From positions 104,261,350 through 104,325,349 of the forward strand of contig CM060708.1 of assembly GCA_030686995.1 (NCBI GenBank): 64,000 nucleotides of DNA, in the 5' to 3' direction. Positions 24,101 through 34,591 of this stretch are shown here, one piece after another. The translations under genes and the position numbers were made by a program. Position 1 is the stretch's first letter; the number at the start of each line of letters is the position of its first letter. Under the pieces are notes generated by a model, which saw nothing but the letters and a program-made list of their open reading frames with translations, did not search any database and was not told the DNA's origin. This DNA is from Artemisia argyi. Taxonomy: Eukaryota > Streptophyta > Magnoliopsida > Asterales > Asteraceae.

Positions 24101-24827
24101 TAATGCTTTCAACTCTCATTGGGCCACATAAGTCCATGTGCAACAAATGTAACCATGCTTCTGAACTAGGTGCGGTTTTAGGTTTATATGATGCTCTTTT
24201 GCTTTTTCCTTGTTCGCATGATGGACATAGATGATCCTTGGTGTATTTGAACTTAGGAAGACCGTTGACGATGTTGTGTTTGGCTAACTTGTTGATGGTG
24301 TCGAAATTGAGAAAGGATAAATGTCTATGCCACAGCCAGGACTTAATTTCGGTTGCCCTTTTCATAAGACAAATTGGTGATGTAGAAGCCATTTGGGTAT
24401 GTCGATAGCATACAAGTTTGTACTACGATTACCAATTAAGAGATCATCACCAATCAAATTTCTAATAAAAACTGTGTTTCTCCTGAATGTAACTTCTAAA
24501 TCTGCATCACAAAACTGCCCAACTAAAAACAAATTGTGTCCCAACCCTTCGACGTAGTAAACTCGAGTGATTAAAAAATTCCCAAACTGAAGATCTCCAA
24601 AACCCAGAATAGCTGCTACGTAATCATTTCCAAAGCGTACAGTTCCCATGAGTTTCCAGACAAAATTGATCAGCAACTTTAAATTCCCGGTCATGAGCTT
24701 GGAGCAACCCGAGTCGATGATCCAAAGGCATATTTCGATAACCTGCCAATAACAGAAGAGTTTGTATTTGGAAACCGTTTTGAATTTGGTTCCATGGGGT
24801 TAGGGGTACAATCCAAATCACACTCAT
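21186..24827 (-). pseudogene. pol: Element IV pol: protease, integrase, reverse transcriptase, RNase H
   Basis: Domains in order: protease with the catalytic triplet in 'WIIDSGCSKLMTGN' (24681-24722, in a shifted frame); the gag-pre-integrase zinc region (HRHLSFLNFD through CPSCEQGK, about 24190-24330); integrase with D in 'HMDLCGP', D in 'RTDNGTEF' and E in 'GVVERRNRTL'; reverse transcriptase with '[10 protein letters not shown]' (about 22180-22210); and RNase H with '[15 protein letters not shown]' followed by an in-frame stop near 21549. In-frame stops also follow 24087, 23334 and 21549, and the protease region needs two frame changes. The order integrase before reverse transcriptase defines Copia. 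Sequence style resembles TNT1-94-type polyproteins. All catalytic motifs remain but the polyprotein cannot be made in one piece. 'SDANRAG' replaces the more usual 'SDADHAG' at the first RNase H site, although the Asp itself is kept. Confidence 0.93.
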
Positions 24828-24867
24828 AGACAGTTGCTACTTGTTTAGCTTGTACTATTTCTAATTT

Positions 24868-27800
24868 TCAATCCTTGAGTACAAATTCTCTACCCGTTGG
24901 AATCCAAACACAATGCTTAAGATAGTTCCTAGGCGTGCGACTATTAGTGGTGTTCCTAATTCTTTTAATTAGGTTTCCAACCAATCTAGATTTTGCACTA
25001 GGACCTTTCGAAACGCTCTTCTGTTCAGGTGTAACATTCTCATTCTTAGAAACACATTCATCATGAACATCATTAATTAGACATTTCTTGCATATTAAAC
25101 AAACAGTGTCATTACATGCATTAGAACCAGTACTCTCGACATTACATTTAGATGAAACATGTCTCTTATTACAAAGCGATAAATTCCTAGGGTGTTCTTC
25201 TACTTCTTTAACTTTATTCTTGCAACTACTCTTAGAGGCAGGCGAGACTCTATTGTTCCTTGTATTGCTCCTAGGCTTTAGTCTGCTGCTCCTAGAGGTG
25301 CTGTCTAATCCTGTAGAAGTTGAGGCACAAGCATTAGGATTTATATTGTTGTCCTTTTTAGCATCACTAGACTCTTTGGAATTATCCTTTTTGCCCTCAT
25401 AAGTCTTAGATGTGGAGGCAGACGCATTAGTGGGACTAATCCTAAAAAGGGCAGGTGCTATCACTTTTGGTGTTTCAACAACCGCTTTTCCTAAATCAAC
25501 AATCTTTTCATTTTCACCTTTCTTGGGCAAGGGTGTTGGAGTGGCTGGTTATGTCAAATCCGTTTTCTCATCGACTTTTGGAGCAAACCGTGAAATAGAC
25601 ATTTTTGGTTTTTGAACCGTGTTTGGAACATTTGGTTTCTCCGAATTCGATGGTTTTGCAAACTTAGTTCCCTCACCCTTCCCTTTTTGACTTTCAAGCT
25701 GAGCCCTAAAAAGATCATTTTGCTCTTTCATGTTCTTGAAGGCACGCTCATACGACAAATTTTCATTCTTGCATTCTTCCTTTTTCTGATCAAGTTGTTT
25801 AAAACATGACACATTTTCTTTTTCAAGCTTTAAAAGAGCATTTTCATATTTGGAAACAATTTTGGAGGTCACAGCTCTCAGTCTTTCATCGTCTTGAACC
25901 GAATATGTTTGTATGATGATAAACATTATATCAGTAGACAAAACTGCTTCGAAGAGAGAATCATTTAACCGTTCCAAAACATTCATGTTTTCACGAGTTT
26001 CATTAGCTTGTTTTACCAGGGATTTGTGGTCCTTGACAAAGCCGGTCGTTTCTTTTAAGAAAGCATTTTCAAAATGGATTACCCTCACACTGATGTTATT
26101 CAGTGGGATAGTAATTTCATTTTCAAACACATTTTTCTGTTTGATATGAAAACTAGAATGCCAGTTGTTAATACTGATAGTAGTTTTAGATTTAACAATA
26201 TTTTGAAGTTCTTGAATTCTCTTTTTAACGTCATCAAGAATGTCTCTAGCCTCACTTGTATTAAAAGTGTTGTTAGAAGACATTTGTTCCATTTTTGAAA
26301 GAGATTTGGAAACAACTATCTTTTTAGAAAAGAATTTCGCGAATGGTCGTTTTATGGAAAACACGGATGGTTCTGTTTGTGGAAAAAAAGTAATTCCCGA
26401 AAGTTTGTTTAATTTGTTGTAATCAATGGGTTTCAAATCCTTTTGTTTCATTTTAGTTATGCTCTCTTCGACAAGTTCCATCATTTGCACAGAATCCCGA
26501 ACGACGGGAGGATCATGTTTGGTGTAAATAAGATTACCATTATACAAAACATTCTGTTCTTCCTGAGCTTTCTTGAGATTACAAGGGGTGTTGTTACCAA
26601 GAGCCATTTTATGTTTCGTATGGTAAATCGGATTAGTTTGATTTGAAATCATTTTCATTGTTTGACTTGACTGACCCGACTTAACCACTAATTCTTATAA
26701 ATGTGCAATCATGTGTTCTGACTCTACTATTTCTTCCAAATGTTTATCTTCTTTCTTTGCAAATTCCTTTTTCAACTCATCCCTTTCCTTTTCAAGATTG
26801 AAATAAGCTGATTTTTGTTTAGATAGTTGATTTTGCAAATCATAAATTTCCGCGTTTAAAGCTTCTATCTTCTTGAAAGAATTAACATCAAGTGTATCAA
26901 ACTTGATTTGCAAAAGTGTTTCCCTTGAAACGGAATTTTGATAACCAGTTTCTAATTCAGACAATCTTTTGTTATGAAACTCAAAAGCTTTAACGTTTTC
27001 CTTATAACTTTCAAGCTCAGTGGTCAATTTAACATTCGCGGCCTTAACATCGCGATTGAACTTTTTCACATTCTCAATTTCAATATGAAAATTATTCAAT
27101 AATGATTCAAACAAAGCACGTGTTTCCTCATCATTCTCAGCATGCTGTGAAACGAAGCCTCCATTATAATTCACATCTGGAGTTGCTGAAGGAGTATTAC
27201 AACTACGTGGCATGTCCAGGTATGTATTATAAGTAGATGCTAACTTCTCAGAATGTTGTTCCTCATGAGGAGACATATCAAGGATATCATTATTGGGACA
27301 TATGTTGAAGTTGGATACCTCAGATGGTGCATTGGTGTCGTAAACAGGAAGTGTGTCAGAATCCGTGTCATACTTAGCTTCCTGAAGATTCGCCATGAAT
27401 ATGCAGTTCGCATCGATATCCTCTTTGTCTTCCATGTCATCCATAAGAGCCATAAAATCATTCTCCTTTGCGTTCAACTGAAACCCTGCTTCATTCTTTT
27501 GTGCCAACAACAATGCTTTCTGCAAATACGCTGTGTCTCTTTTGTTCGGCTTAGTAGGACAGTTCCTTGTCATATGACCTACACCCTGACAGTTGAAACA
27601 CTTTACCGTATTACCCTGATTCACATTTCCCATATTCCCAACAACTGGAGCTGCAACATTCCTATTCTGATTACCCATTGCTTGATTTCCAACATTCTGA
27701 CCCCCCTGATTCCCAACAAACTGACCCATCTGATTCCCTGCATACTGACCATACTGATTCATCTGATTCCCTGCATACTGACCTGCATTCTGCATATTCT

Positions 27801-28752
27801 GATTACCCATATTAAATCCAGTAGCATATCCTTGCTTATTCCCATAAACTCCAACCATTTGGCCTCCGTTGCCCATATTGAAACTCGGCTGAGCAATCTG
27901 CTTGTTGCGAGTGTTCGATGAAATCCTTTGGTTGTTGTTAGTTGGTGTAGAATAACGTCCTTGGAATGCCTTTGTCATAAAAGCAAACACTTGTGTCAAG
28001 GTTGCAGTAGTAGCAATTAATGCGAGAGGATCATGATTCTTTGCCAATCTTTCTTTCCTTACTTCATTAGCCTCAGCTTGGTTTTGCTTCAGAAAATCAT
28101 AGAGTTGATCATAATTCACCTTATGTAAATCCTTTGTTTGGTTGACAATTGTAACATAACGACCCCATTCTTCTGGAAGGTTATTGATGAATTTGATGTT
28201 TGTTGCAATTGTTCATGGTGTCAACTTGTTTCTGATTAACTCATTCATTAAAGTGCAAAACCTTGTGTAGTAGGATTCAATCTGTTCACCTTTAGTGGAT
28301 GTAAAGTTCTCCCATTCAGTTAGAAGTTTGTTCTCAACGTCTTGTTGTCCAATCTCTGTTTCATGACATATCCTTCTAACTAGTTCCCACATATCAAAAG
28401 CAGTTTCATAGCTGTCGACCGCAGCAAATATCTCACGTGGTAATCCAAGTTGGATTAAATACATTGCCATATCATCAGCGGCGATCTGCTTCTTGTCTTC
28501 ATCCGTGTAGTCTGCTTCTGTTTGTTCACGCACGAATGGTAGAGTAGGAGGTTTTGTATTTAGATTGCCTTCAACTTAAACCTGTCTTGGCTTAAATGGA
28601 CCATTTGTAATGGAGTTGATCATTAGTTTACCATCAGGCTTTGCTTTGATGTAACGAAGCATGCGGCTTGTCCATGGAAGATATCCGCCTTTTTCAAGCA
28701 TTGGAGGTCGATTTTTAGCACCGGCAGCATGAGTGTCTTGTTGAGTTGCCAT
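24868..28752 (-). pseudogene. gag: Element IV gag and gag-protease spacer
   Basis: The frame starts with ATG at 28752 (MATQQD, followed by 'GYLPWTSRMLRYI'), as in many plant Copia gags. All segments down to 24868 lie in one frame and are separated by single in-frame stops near 28575, 28213, 26695 and 25549. A CCHC knuckle, 'CFNCQGVGHMTRNC' (about 27560-27600), follows an Asn/Gly/Gln-rich repeat region. The nearly 900 residues after it are coiled-coil-like and Lys/Glu-rich, ending with 'WIPTGRE' shortly before the protease. This long spacer is unusual compared with classic Tnt1, but a similar spacer motif is present in relic VII. Stops rather than frameshifts dominate, pointing to base-substitution decay. 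Confidence 0.9.
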
Positions 28753-29723
28753 GATTTGAATTCAAAGTGAAACGTTGTTCTGAGGATCTTTTGAAAGATA
28801 ACAAAGGTTGTTGTTGTAGATTAGATGTTTTGGTGAAGTTGAAAATTCGTTCTCGGTCGATCTCAGTGATTTCGTATTTTCCCTCCAAAAATAAAATTTG
28901 AAAATTTTCTCGCCCAAAATTTGAAAATCACTATTAAATGCAATTCTAAGGTTACTAGAAAATTTTGAGTTTTAAAATTTTGACGCCAAATTTGACCAAA
29001 AAAAATTGAATTTTGGCCTAAAAATTTGAATTTCGGGTCAAAATTTTCAACGTTATACCAAAATTTGAATCTCGCGTAAAAATTGAACGTTTAGTCTCCT
29101 GTAAAAAATAATTTTTTAATGCTAACTCGATTAGATGGTTTTGTAACTCGGTAAAAATCCTGATTCTGGCTAACTCGGTAATTCCTGGTTTTGGCTAACT
29201 CGGTAAGTCTTGATTCTAGCTAACTGTGTAACTCGGTAAGTCCTGCTTGAGTGTTTAACTCGATAAACTTGAAGAAAGTCGTAACTCGGTAACAAGGTTA
29301 GACTCTTGTAACTCGATAGAAACTGTCAGCAGTGTAACTCAGTAAAGACTAGCTCAAGAACCTAACTCGATAAGTCAACCTCCCAACTTAACTCGGTAAA
29401 GAGAATCAAATTGAGTAGAGTTTCCCCTAGGTATCAGCCACAATGAACCTTACTAGATATACGATAAGGTAAGGCTAACTCGAACTCGCAGGAACAAACC
29501 TTAACTCGCTAGATAGAAATCCCTAACTTGCTAAATCTTAAAGTTCTAACTCGCTAAAACTGATTCTAACTCGCTAAGTTCAGACCCTCAATAAATGACT
29601 GCTAACTCGTAAATGTGACGATGAACAGTAACCGATTTGTACAAAAATCACTTTTAAACCTAGTTTTTTCTACCAAATCAAACCTAAAACAACCTATATT
29701 ATCCCTTGGCGAATGATACCACT
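28753..29723 (-). repeat. Leader of element IV with about 18 copies of a TAACTCGGTAA word
   Basis: Between gag and the primer site, the plus strand holds TAACTCG(G/A/C)TAA-like words at about 29123, 29144, 29171, 29196, 29229, 29256, 29282, 29309, 29335, 29363, 29389, 29476, 29502, 29524, 29546, 29566 and 29603, plus a degenerate one at 29221. Spacing is mostly 20-30 bp. The primer-binding site is at 29708-29721 (minus strand TGGTATCATTCGCC), 2 bp from the LTR. It starts like the initiator-Met type but diverges after TGGTATCA. Confidence 0.85.
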
Positions 29724-30058
29724 TGTAGGACCTTAGAACAACCTATATCACTTGTGCATCATGCCTAAATCTAGAGAGAGAAAGTAAGTAGAGAAAGAGA
29801 GTGGGAGGGAACTCCTAGTGTTCGAAAATAATAACCTTGATATTACTAAGAGCACCAACCTCAAAATCAGGTATTACAAGAGTATTTATAGTGGTTGTCT
29901 AGGGCTTCACATATCTTTGAAACTATTACATAACTAGCCCTTAGACTTTATAAAATCATGAAAACTAAACATAAACTTCATCATAATGATATTCTAAAGC
30001 AACCTATTACATAATATTAATGACCGACACTTTCTATAAATAAAATATGATCCTAACA
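29724..30058 (-). repeat. Element IV, 5' LTR
   Basis: 335 bp, the partner of 18342-18674, followed by target duplication TTAAG (30059-30063). A minus-strand TATA box (CTATAAATAC) lies at about 29881-29890. Together the LTRs define an 11.7-kb element. Confidence 0.96.
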
Positions 30059-30633
30059 TTAAGTTCATTGAGTTCCATACCATATGGGTCCCTGTTGACC
30101 TCATTTCCCATTCGGGTTCTCCTAGTGTTGGTGGTCCTAATGAAAAGGTGGTCACGGAGTTCATCCTTGGACACAAGAGGGGTATCATAGGGATGGATTC
30201 GATCAATGAGTGTGTCAAGAGTTGAGAGGGAATGCTTGTCAGAGTAGATGCAAGTACCACGGTTTGGGACACCTAGGATTTGAGCAAATTCCTCGAGAGT
30301 GAAGGAGTATTCATGACTACTAGCCCTAAAGTTAATAGACATGCGACCATACTCATCTGTGGAGAGAGTGACAGATGCATAGAACTCTAAAATAAACCTA
30401 GGACAAATAGGCTCATTGATTTCTAGGAGACAATCAAAGTTGATGGTTGCTAGTTCCATAGGTAGGTTTGTACCTTCTATGAAGAATGGGTCAATGGTTC
30501 TACCTTCGTGGACATAACGCTTTTCTAGGGCTTTGAAAACGTCGATTTGAGTTGGAGTAAGGCCTTTGGTTTTGTGGTGTTTGGGTAGGTACTTTATGGT
30601 GTTCTTGTGGTCGTAATGGGTTAGAGGAGGCAT
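30059..30633 (-). pseudogene. ORF3 (env-like) of element III, N-terminal part, right of the element IV insertion
   Basis: ATG at 30633 opens about 190 codons that stay open to the insertion point of IV. Features include 'FDCLLEINEPICPRFILEF' (about 30375-30430) and 'SFTLEEFAQILGVPNRG' (about 30255-30305), characteristic of the ORF that follows pol in many Asteraceae Sirevirus-type elements. The frame would continue at 18336 across the TTAAG duplication. Function is unknown; env-like is a label of position. No signal peptide or membrane segment is visible at the N terminus. A tandem duplication (30616-30790) repeats its start. Confidence 0.8.
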
Positions 30634-30790
30634 GATGATTTCTAGAAAAACAAAATTTCACATTTTAGTCTAAGTAAACGACTATTGTAATGTGGATGTG
30701 AGATGGGTTAGAGGAGGCATGATGATTTCTAGAAAAACAAAATTTCACATTTTAGTCTAAGTAAACGACTATTGTAATGTGGATGTGAGA
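30616..30790. repeat. 87-bp tandem duplication spanning the ORF3 start codon
   Basis: Two apparently identical copies, 30616-30702 and 30703-30789. Each contains the ATG and first codons of ORF3 (MPPLTH); only the 30633 start leads into the long frame. Confidence 0.93.
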
Positions 30791-30821
30791 GGATCACTTG
30801 ATTTTGATCACACACTAAAGG

Positions 30822-31501
30822 TGTTAGACCTTTTAATGTGTAAATATGATACTTTGAGTGAATATGATTAAGTATGCGGAATCTACTTAACCACACTTAG
30901 AATGTTTATTGGAAATGGAAATGTGATGCTTGTGTTTATTTAACAAAGAACAATGAAAGTATTTCACCAAACGATTCAATATTATTCAAAATAATACGAG
31001 TGATCTTTACTATCACTAGGGTTACAAAGACCTTGAATCTTGTGTTTGTTCTATTGTTTTTCTCTATGTATATCTCTATCACTGTCTATTCGTATCATGT
31101 GTACTCTTAACTCATATCTAATATCTTCCTTTCATAGTCCAAGGAAAGATCTTTTACAATCTATATGAGTCATCTTAAATACTAGCTTATGACTAATATT
31201 CATTCTAGCTAGATGATGAGTTATCATGTCAGTCATTAAGATACAACATGTATCTAGGATTACAACTCACTTGGAGTGTTCAATTTGATGACTATAACAA
31301 AGATATTTTTCTTGTATATGAGTCAGTAGAATAAGTTGTACTTATCTACACAGCTGTTGTATGAGTCATAGTAGCATCAGCAGAAACACTATCAGTAGAA
31401 TCCATCAGTGGAAACGTGCTTTGTGCTTTATCAGTAGAAACATACTTGATATATTTCCTTAAGCCTTTATGCTGATTCTTCTGATTATTTAATTCCCAAC
31501 A
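30822..31501. repeat. LTR-like insert (possible solo LTR) upstream of ORF3 in element III
   Basis: 680 bp beginning TGTTAGACC and ending CCCAACA, with LTR-type ends (TGTT...AACA) and no coding sequence. The flanks (aaagg / ggatg) do not give a target duplication, so the call is tentative. Confidence 0.4.
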
Positions 31502-32279
31502 GGATGTTCTAGTGTGTGCCTACATGAAAACAATCTGGAGGTGCGGTTATCTTGACTCATTTTGATGCTCAAAACGTTTTAGAATGCAAGTTTAGTTATA
31601 CAACAAAAGATAACCCAAGCGCTCCTAGTTCAATGTAGCTTCGTTTGAATGTACCCGAAAATACATATTGGTTATGTATTCCCTTTAGCATTCAAGAGAC
31701 ATTATGCAAGTGATGTTTTTGAACATAACGTTTTGATTTTGTATTTACAATGTGAGACGAAAAAAAAATATTTGTCCTATTTGTGAGAAATTTTTGCAAG
31801 AATTTGACATGGGGTGTTTTAGTAAACATGTTAATAACTTATAATAATGCAATTCCTAACTATAGGAAATATGATTTGTTTTGTTAAACACCTAATTTCA
31901 TGCATGGGTTTCTCAAGTTAATGCATAACCCCAAGTTTTTGTTTTTATGCAAAAATAGAATTCCTAGACTCAGATCAGGAGTGTAATCATGTTTAGAATA
32001 CTTACAATGATGATTGATGAGCAATGTGAATGAAGGAAGGATAAAAAATTCATAGTTGTGGATGAGTGGTGAAGTGAATAGTAGCAGTTTGGAAGTGGTG
32101 GTATGAGATAATGAGTGTTTGATTTAATATAAACTAAGAAAAGGGTTTTGTAGGTCGGTGGATACGGCGGAACCAAAAAGAGGGTTCCGCCCATTATGGC
32201 TGAGGGTTCCGCCGACTCTGCTGAGAAAAAGACTTATTGATTTGTTTTGCTTTTTGTGGTTTTTGTCTAATGTCTAGAA
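31502..32279 (-). promoter_or_regulatory. Pol-ORF3 intergenic region of element III with a U3-like module
   Basis: Near the pol end are GGCGGAACC 32166-32174, GGTTCCGCC 32183-32191 and GGTTCCGCC 32205-32213, with spacings 17 and 22 bp exactly as in the LTR (14874, 14891, 14913). A TATA-like GTTTATATTAA (minus strand, 32124-32134) lies about 30 bp downstream in element direction, again as in the LTR. The adjoining words 'taggtc' and 'ggatacggcggaacc' are shared too. The remainder (31502-32100) shows nothing I can assign. Confidence 0.65.
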
Positions 32280-33046
32280 CTACAATGTAGGTTCCATGAG
32301 TCCTAAGCCTAGCCTAAGAAGGTTAAAAGGTTCTCGTTTAAGAGGTTTTGAGAGAATGTCGGCTATGTTGTCTTCGGAAGAAACTTTCTCAATTGAGATG
32401 TTTCCTTTTTGATCGTTATCACGAAGGAAATGATGACGGATTTCAATATGTTTGGTACGAGCATGTTGAACTGGATTTTTCTAAGATCAATGGTTCCTTT
32501 GTTGTCACAAAGAATGGTGTTGTCGTTAAGTTGAATTTCGTAGTCGATAAGAGCTTGCTTCATCCAAAGAGCTTGTTGACATGCCTTTCCGGCCGAAATG
32601 TATTCAGCTTCCGTTATTGAGATAGCGAGAGCCGTTTGCTTCTTAGAGAACCATGAGGTGAGACAATGTCCGACAAAAGCACAAATACCACTTGTGCTTT
32701 TTCTATCAACATAGTCACCGGCATGATCCGAGTCGGCATACACTATGGTGTCTATTCCCGTTCCTTTGGGATACCATAAACCTAAATGTGTAGTGCCCTT
32801 AATATATCTAAAAATCCTTTTAACGGATTCGAGATGAGTTGTCTTAGGATCTTCTTGAAAACGAGCACATAGAAAAACACTAAACATAATGTCGGGTCTA
32901 CTAGCCGTTAGGTAAAGTAGACTTCCAATCATACCTCTATATTTAGTGCTATCTACGGATTCACTTTCCTCATCCTTGGTGAGTTTTGTCTCCGTAGACA
33001 TGGGCGTTTTGATTGGTTTCGAATCTTCTAATCCAAATTTCTTAAG
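32280..33046 (-). pseudogene. pol: Element III pol, C-terminal part (end of reverse transcriptase, RNase H)
   Basis: From the II insertion point the frame runs through '[19 protein letters not shown]', 'ADSDHAGDYVDRKSTSG' and 'ITEAEYISAGKA', all typical of Copia RNase H. A frameshift follows 'CDNKGTIDL' (about 32490). The family-typical end ('SSEDNIADILSKPLKRE') is read in another frame to a TAG at 32280. It is the continuation of 58994-61147, cut by element II at TTAAG. Confidence 0.92.
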
Positions 33047-33238
33047 TGATGAGGCGAAAAATGAACCGTTTTTAGGGGGTCATTTAAGCCAGAATTGGAA
33101 TTTATTTAATCAAATATTGCCCTAAATCGTTCCTTTTGTGATTTTAGGTACTTTTGGAGTGAATTCTGGAAAAGGAAGCATTTTGGAGCATAAAAGTGAA
33201 GAAAACGACAAAGTCTTAATTTTCCTTGCTGGGAACAG

Positions 33239-33480
33239 TACCTGACGGCGTCAAGAAGGAAAATATCACGGTGTCAGGAGCAAAGTGGATGACGACCCAG
33301 AGAAAACGTGACGGCGTCAAAAGTAGGGCGTCAAGAGTTATTTTGGTGACGGCCCGGAGCAGAATTACACATGACGGCGTTAGATGTAGATCTAGGCAGT
33401 CCGAAAACTTTATTGGCGACGAGATGACGGCGTCAGAATTTTACTCTTGACGCCGTCACCTCACAAAATCTATATATACT
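33239..33480 (+). promoter_or_regulatory. Core promoter region of LTR II: TGACGSCGTCA cluster and TATA box
   Basis: Palindromic TGACGGCGTCA or its complement lies at 33243, 33309, 33425 and 33448, with a one-base variant at 33372. A TATATATAC box follows at about 33471-33479. TGACG is the half-site of plant TGA/bZIP factors, so this looks like an enhancer array. The partner LTR has dyads at 57801, 57843, 57907, 57960 and 57983, plus a variant at 57778. Confidence 0.65.
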
Positions 33481-34300
33481 TTTCTATTTTTCATTCATTA
33501 AGGGAAGAACTTGTGTAGAGAATTCTAGGGCCGAACCTAATAAACCCTAGGTCGTTTGTAACAGTATTTTCAAGGGTTTTCACCCCTTGAAACCCTTCAT
33601 GTTCAATTAAGATAAGTTTTCTTTCAATTCATTCAATATGTCTATGTGTTGTTTGAATATATCTTATGCTTATCTTGATTTTAACATGCTATGCTAGATA
33701 TTTTGTGCGTTTGCTTAGATGTAATGAAACCTATATGTTGATTATAGGTTGATTGCTTGTTTATAGTTGTAATGGATGAATGATTTCAATGTTAGGCTTA
33801 AGAAAACCGGCAGATCTCCATTGTGTAACGTGCTTGAACGTCTTAAGAAACATGAACCGATGTGTACTAGGTTTTTATGGTTATATTTAATGCATGAGCG
33901 AATTCTAGTGATCCCATGTTAGGAGCTTCTTAGCCGGCTCAACATAGGAGTGAAGTAAGAGCTTATAGAATTGGGGAAGTAAGTACGCCACCCCATGAAT
34001 GGTATTAAGGAATATAACCCGTCATCCACGCAACTGTAACAAGTAATTCTCCCACATATTGCTCACACCACTAGTTTAAATTAGTTTATTTTTATTTTTA
34101 TTATTTTATTTTGATTGCATCTTTAGTCATTGGGTTAGTTGACTAGCAACTAATTCCGCCCACTCCTCTAAAAACCAAGATTTTTACCTGCTTTTATAAA
34201 ACATAAAAACACAAAAAGAATCATCCCTCACCTCTAGATCTAGTTTTTAGGCTTTCTAATCCTACTGAAACTATTCCTGAGTTGAATGATCAATCCCCCG

Positions 34301-34330
34301 GTACTTGTCACTATACTATACTACAACGAT
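34301..34330 (+). other. U5 segment complementary to the 5' part of tRNA-Asp
   Basis: The plus strand reads 'actatactacaacga' after 'gtacttgtcactat'. Its complement, 'tcgttgtagtatagt', is identical to nt 2-16 of plant tRNA-Asp as I know it. Similarity extends over about 24 nt if one 5-bp duplication (TATAC) is allowed. It lies about 85 bp before the primer site and is also present in the right LTR (about 58895-58920, with one change) and the solo LTR. Confidence 0.55.
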
Positions 34331-34415
34331 CAGGTACACTGCCTGGTGGGGGTTGTAAGCTTCTCGAGATCCCTCGAGAGGTAAAGCCTGGTGCAATTCC
34401 CACACATCAAATTTT

Positions 34416-34434
34416 TGGTGCCGCAGCCCGGGGA
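34416..34434 (+). other. Primer-binding site of element II (tRNA-Asp type)
   Basis: TGGTGCCGCAGCCCGGGGA, 6 bp after the LTR end. It resembles the tRNA-Asp 3'-end complement with a one-base insertion and a few substitutions. Confidence 0.75.
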
Positions 34435-34591
34435 ATAGTTATTGTCTAGGTTAGGATTTCTTTTTATTAGGTCTACTTGCTAGATTCCTTTCTAGTAAGA
34501 TTTTATTTTTATTTTTAGGTTTTCTTTAGTCTATCTATTTCTTTGTGCCTTTGTTAGTAAAATAAATTCATTGACTATTCCGTTGACCATT

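Larger units (their letters stand above)
33047..34409 (+). repeat. Element II, 5' LTR
   Basis: 1363 bp from TGATGAGGCG to CACACATCA, matching 57572-58993. Target duplication TTAAG lies at 33042-33046 and 58994-58998. It has about 48 bp less than its partner near 34047 and another about 10-bp difference near 33187. It lies inside the pol of element III. Confidence 0.96.

Noticed and set aside
25088..27921. Plus-strand frames opposite the gag of element IV (for example 25088-25402, 27253-27921)
   Set aside because: They are antisense shadows of a clear gag frame, with no independent domain.
29123..29612. CRISPR-like array
   Set aside because: The repeats are about 11 bp, degenerate and irregularly spaced, in a plant retroelement leader.
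30822..31501. Complete independent LTR element
   Set aside because: Only one LTR-like unit is present and the flanks do not form a target duplication, so it is kept as a tentative LTR-like insert.
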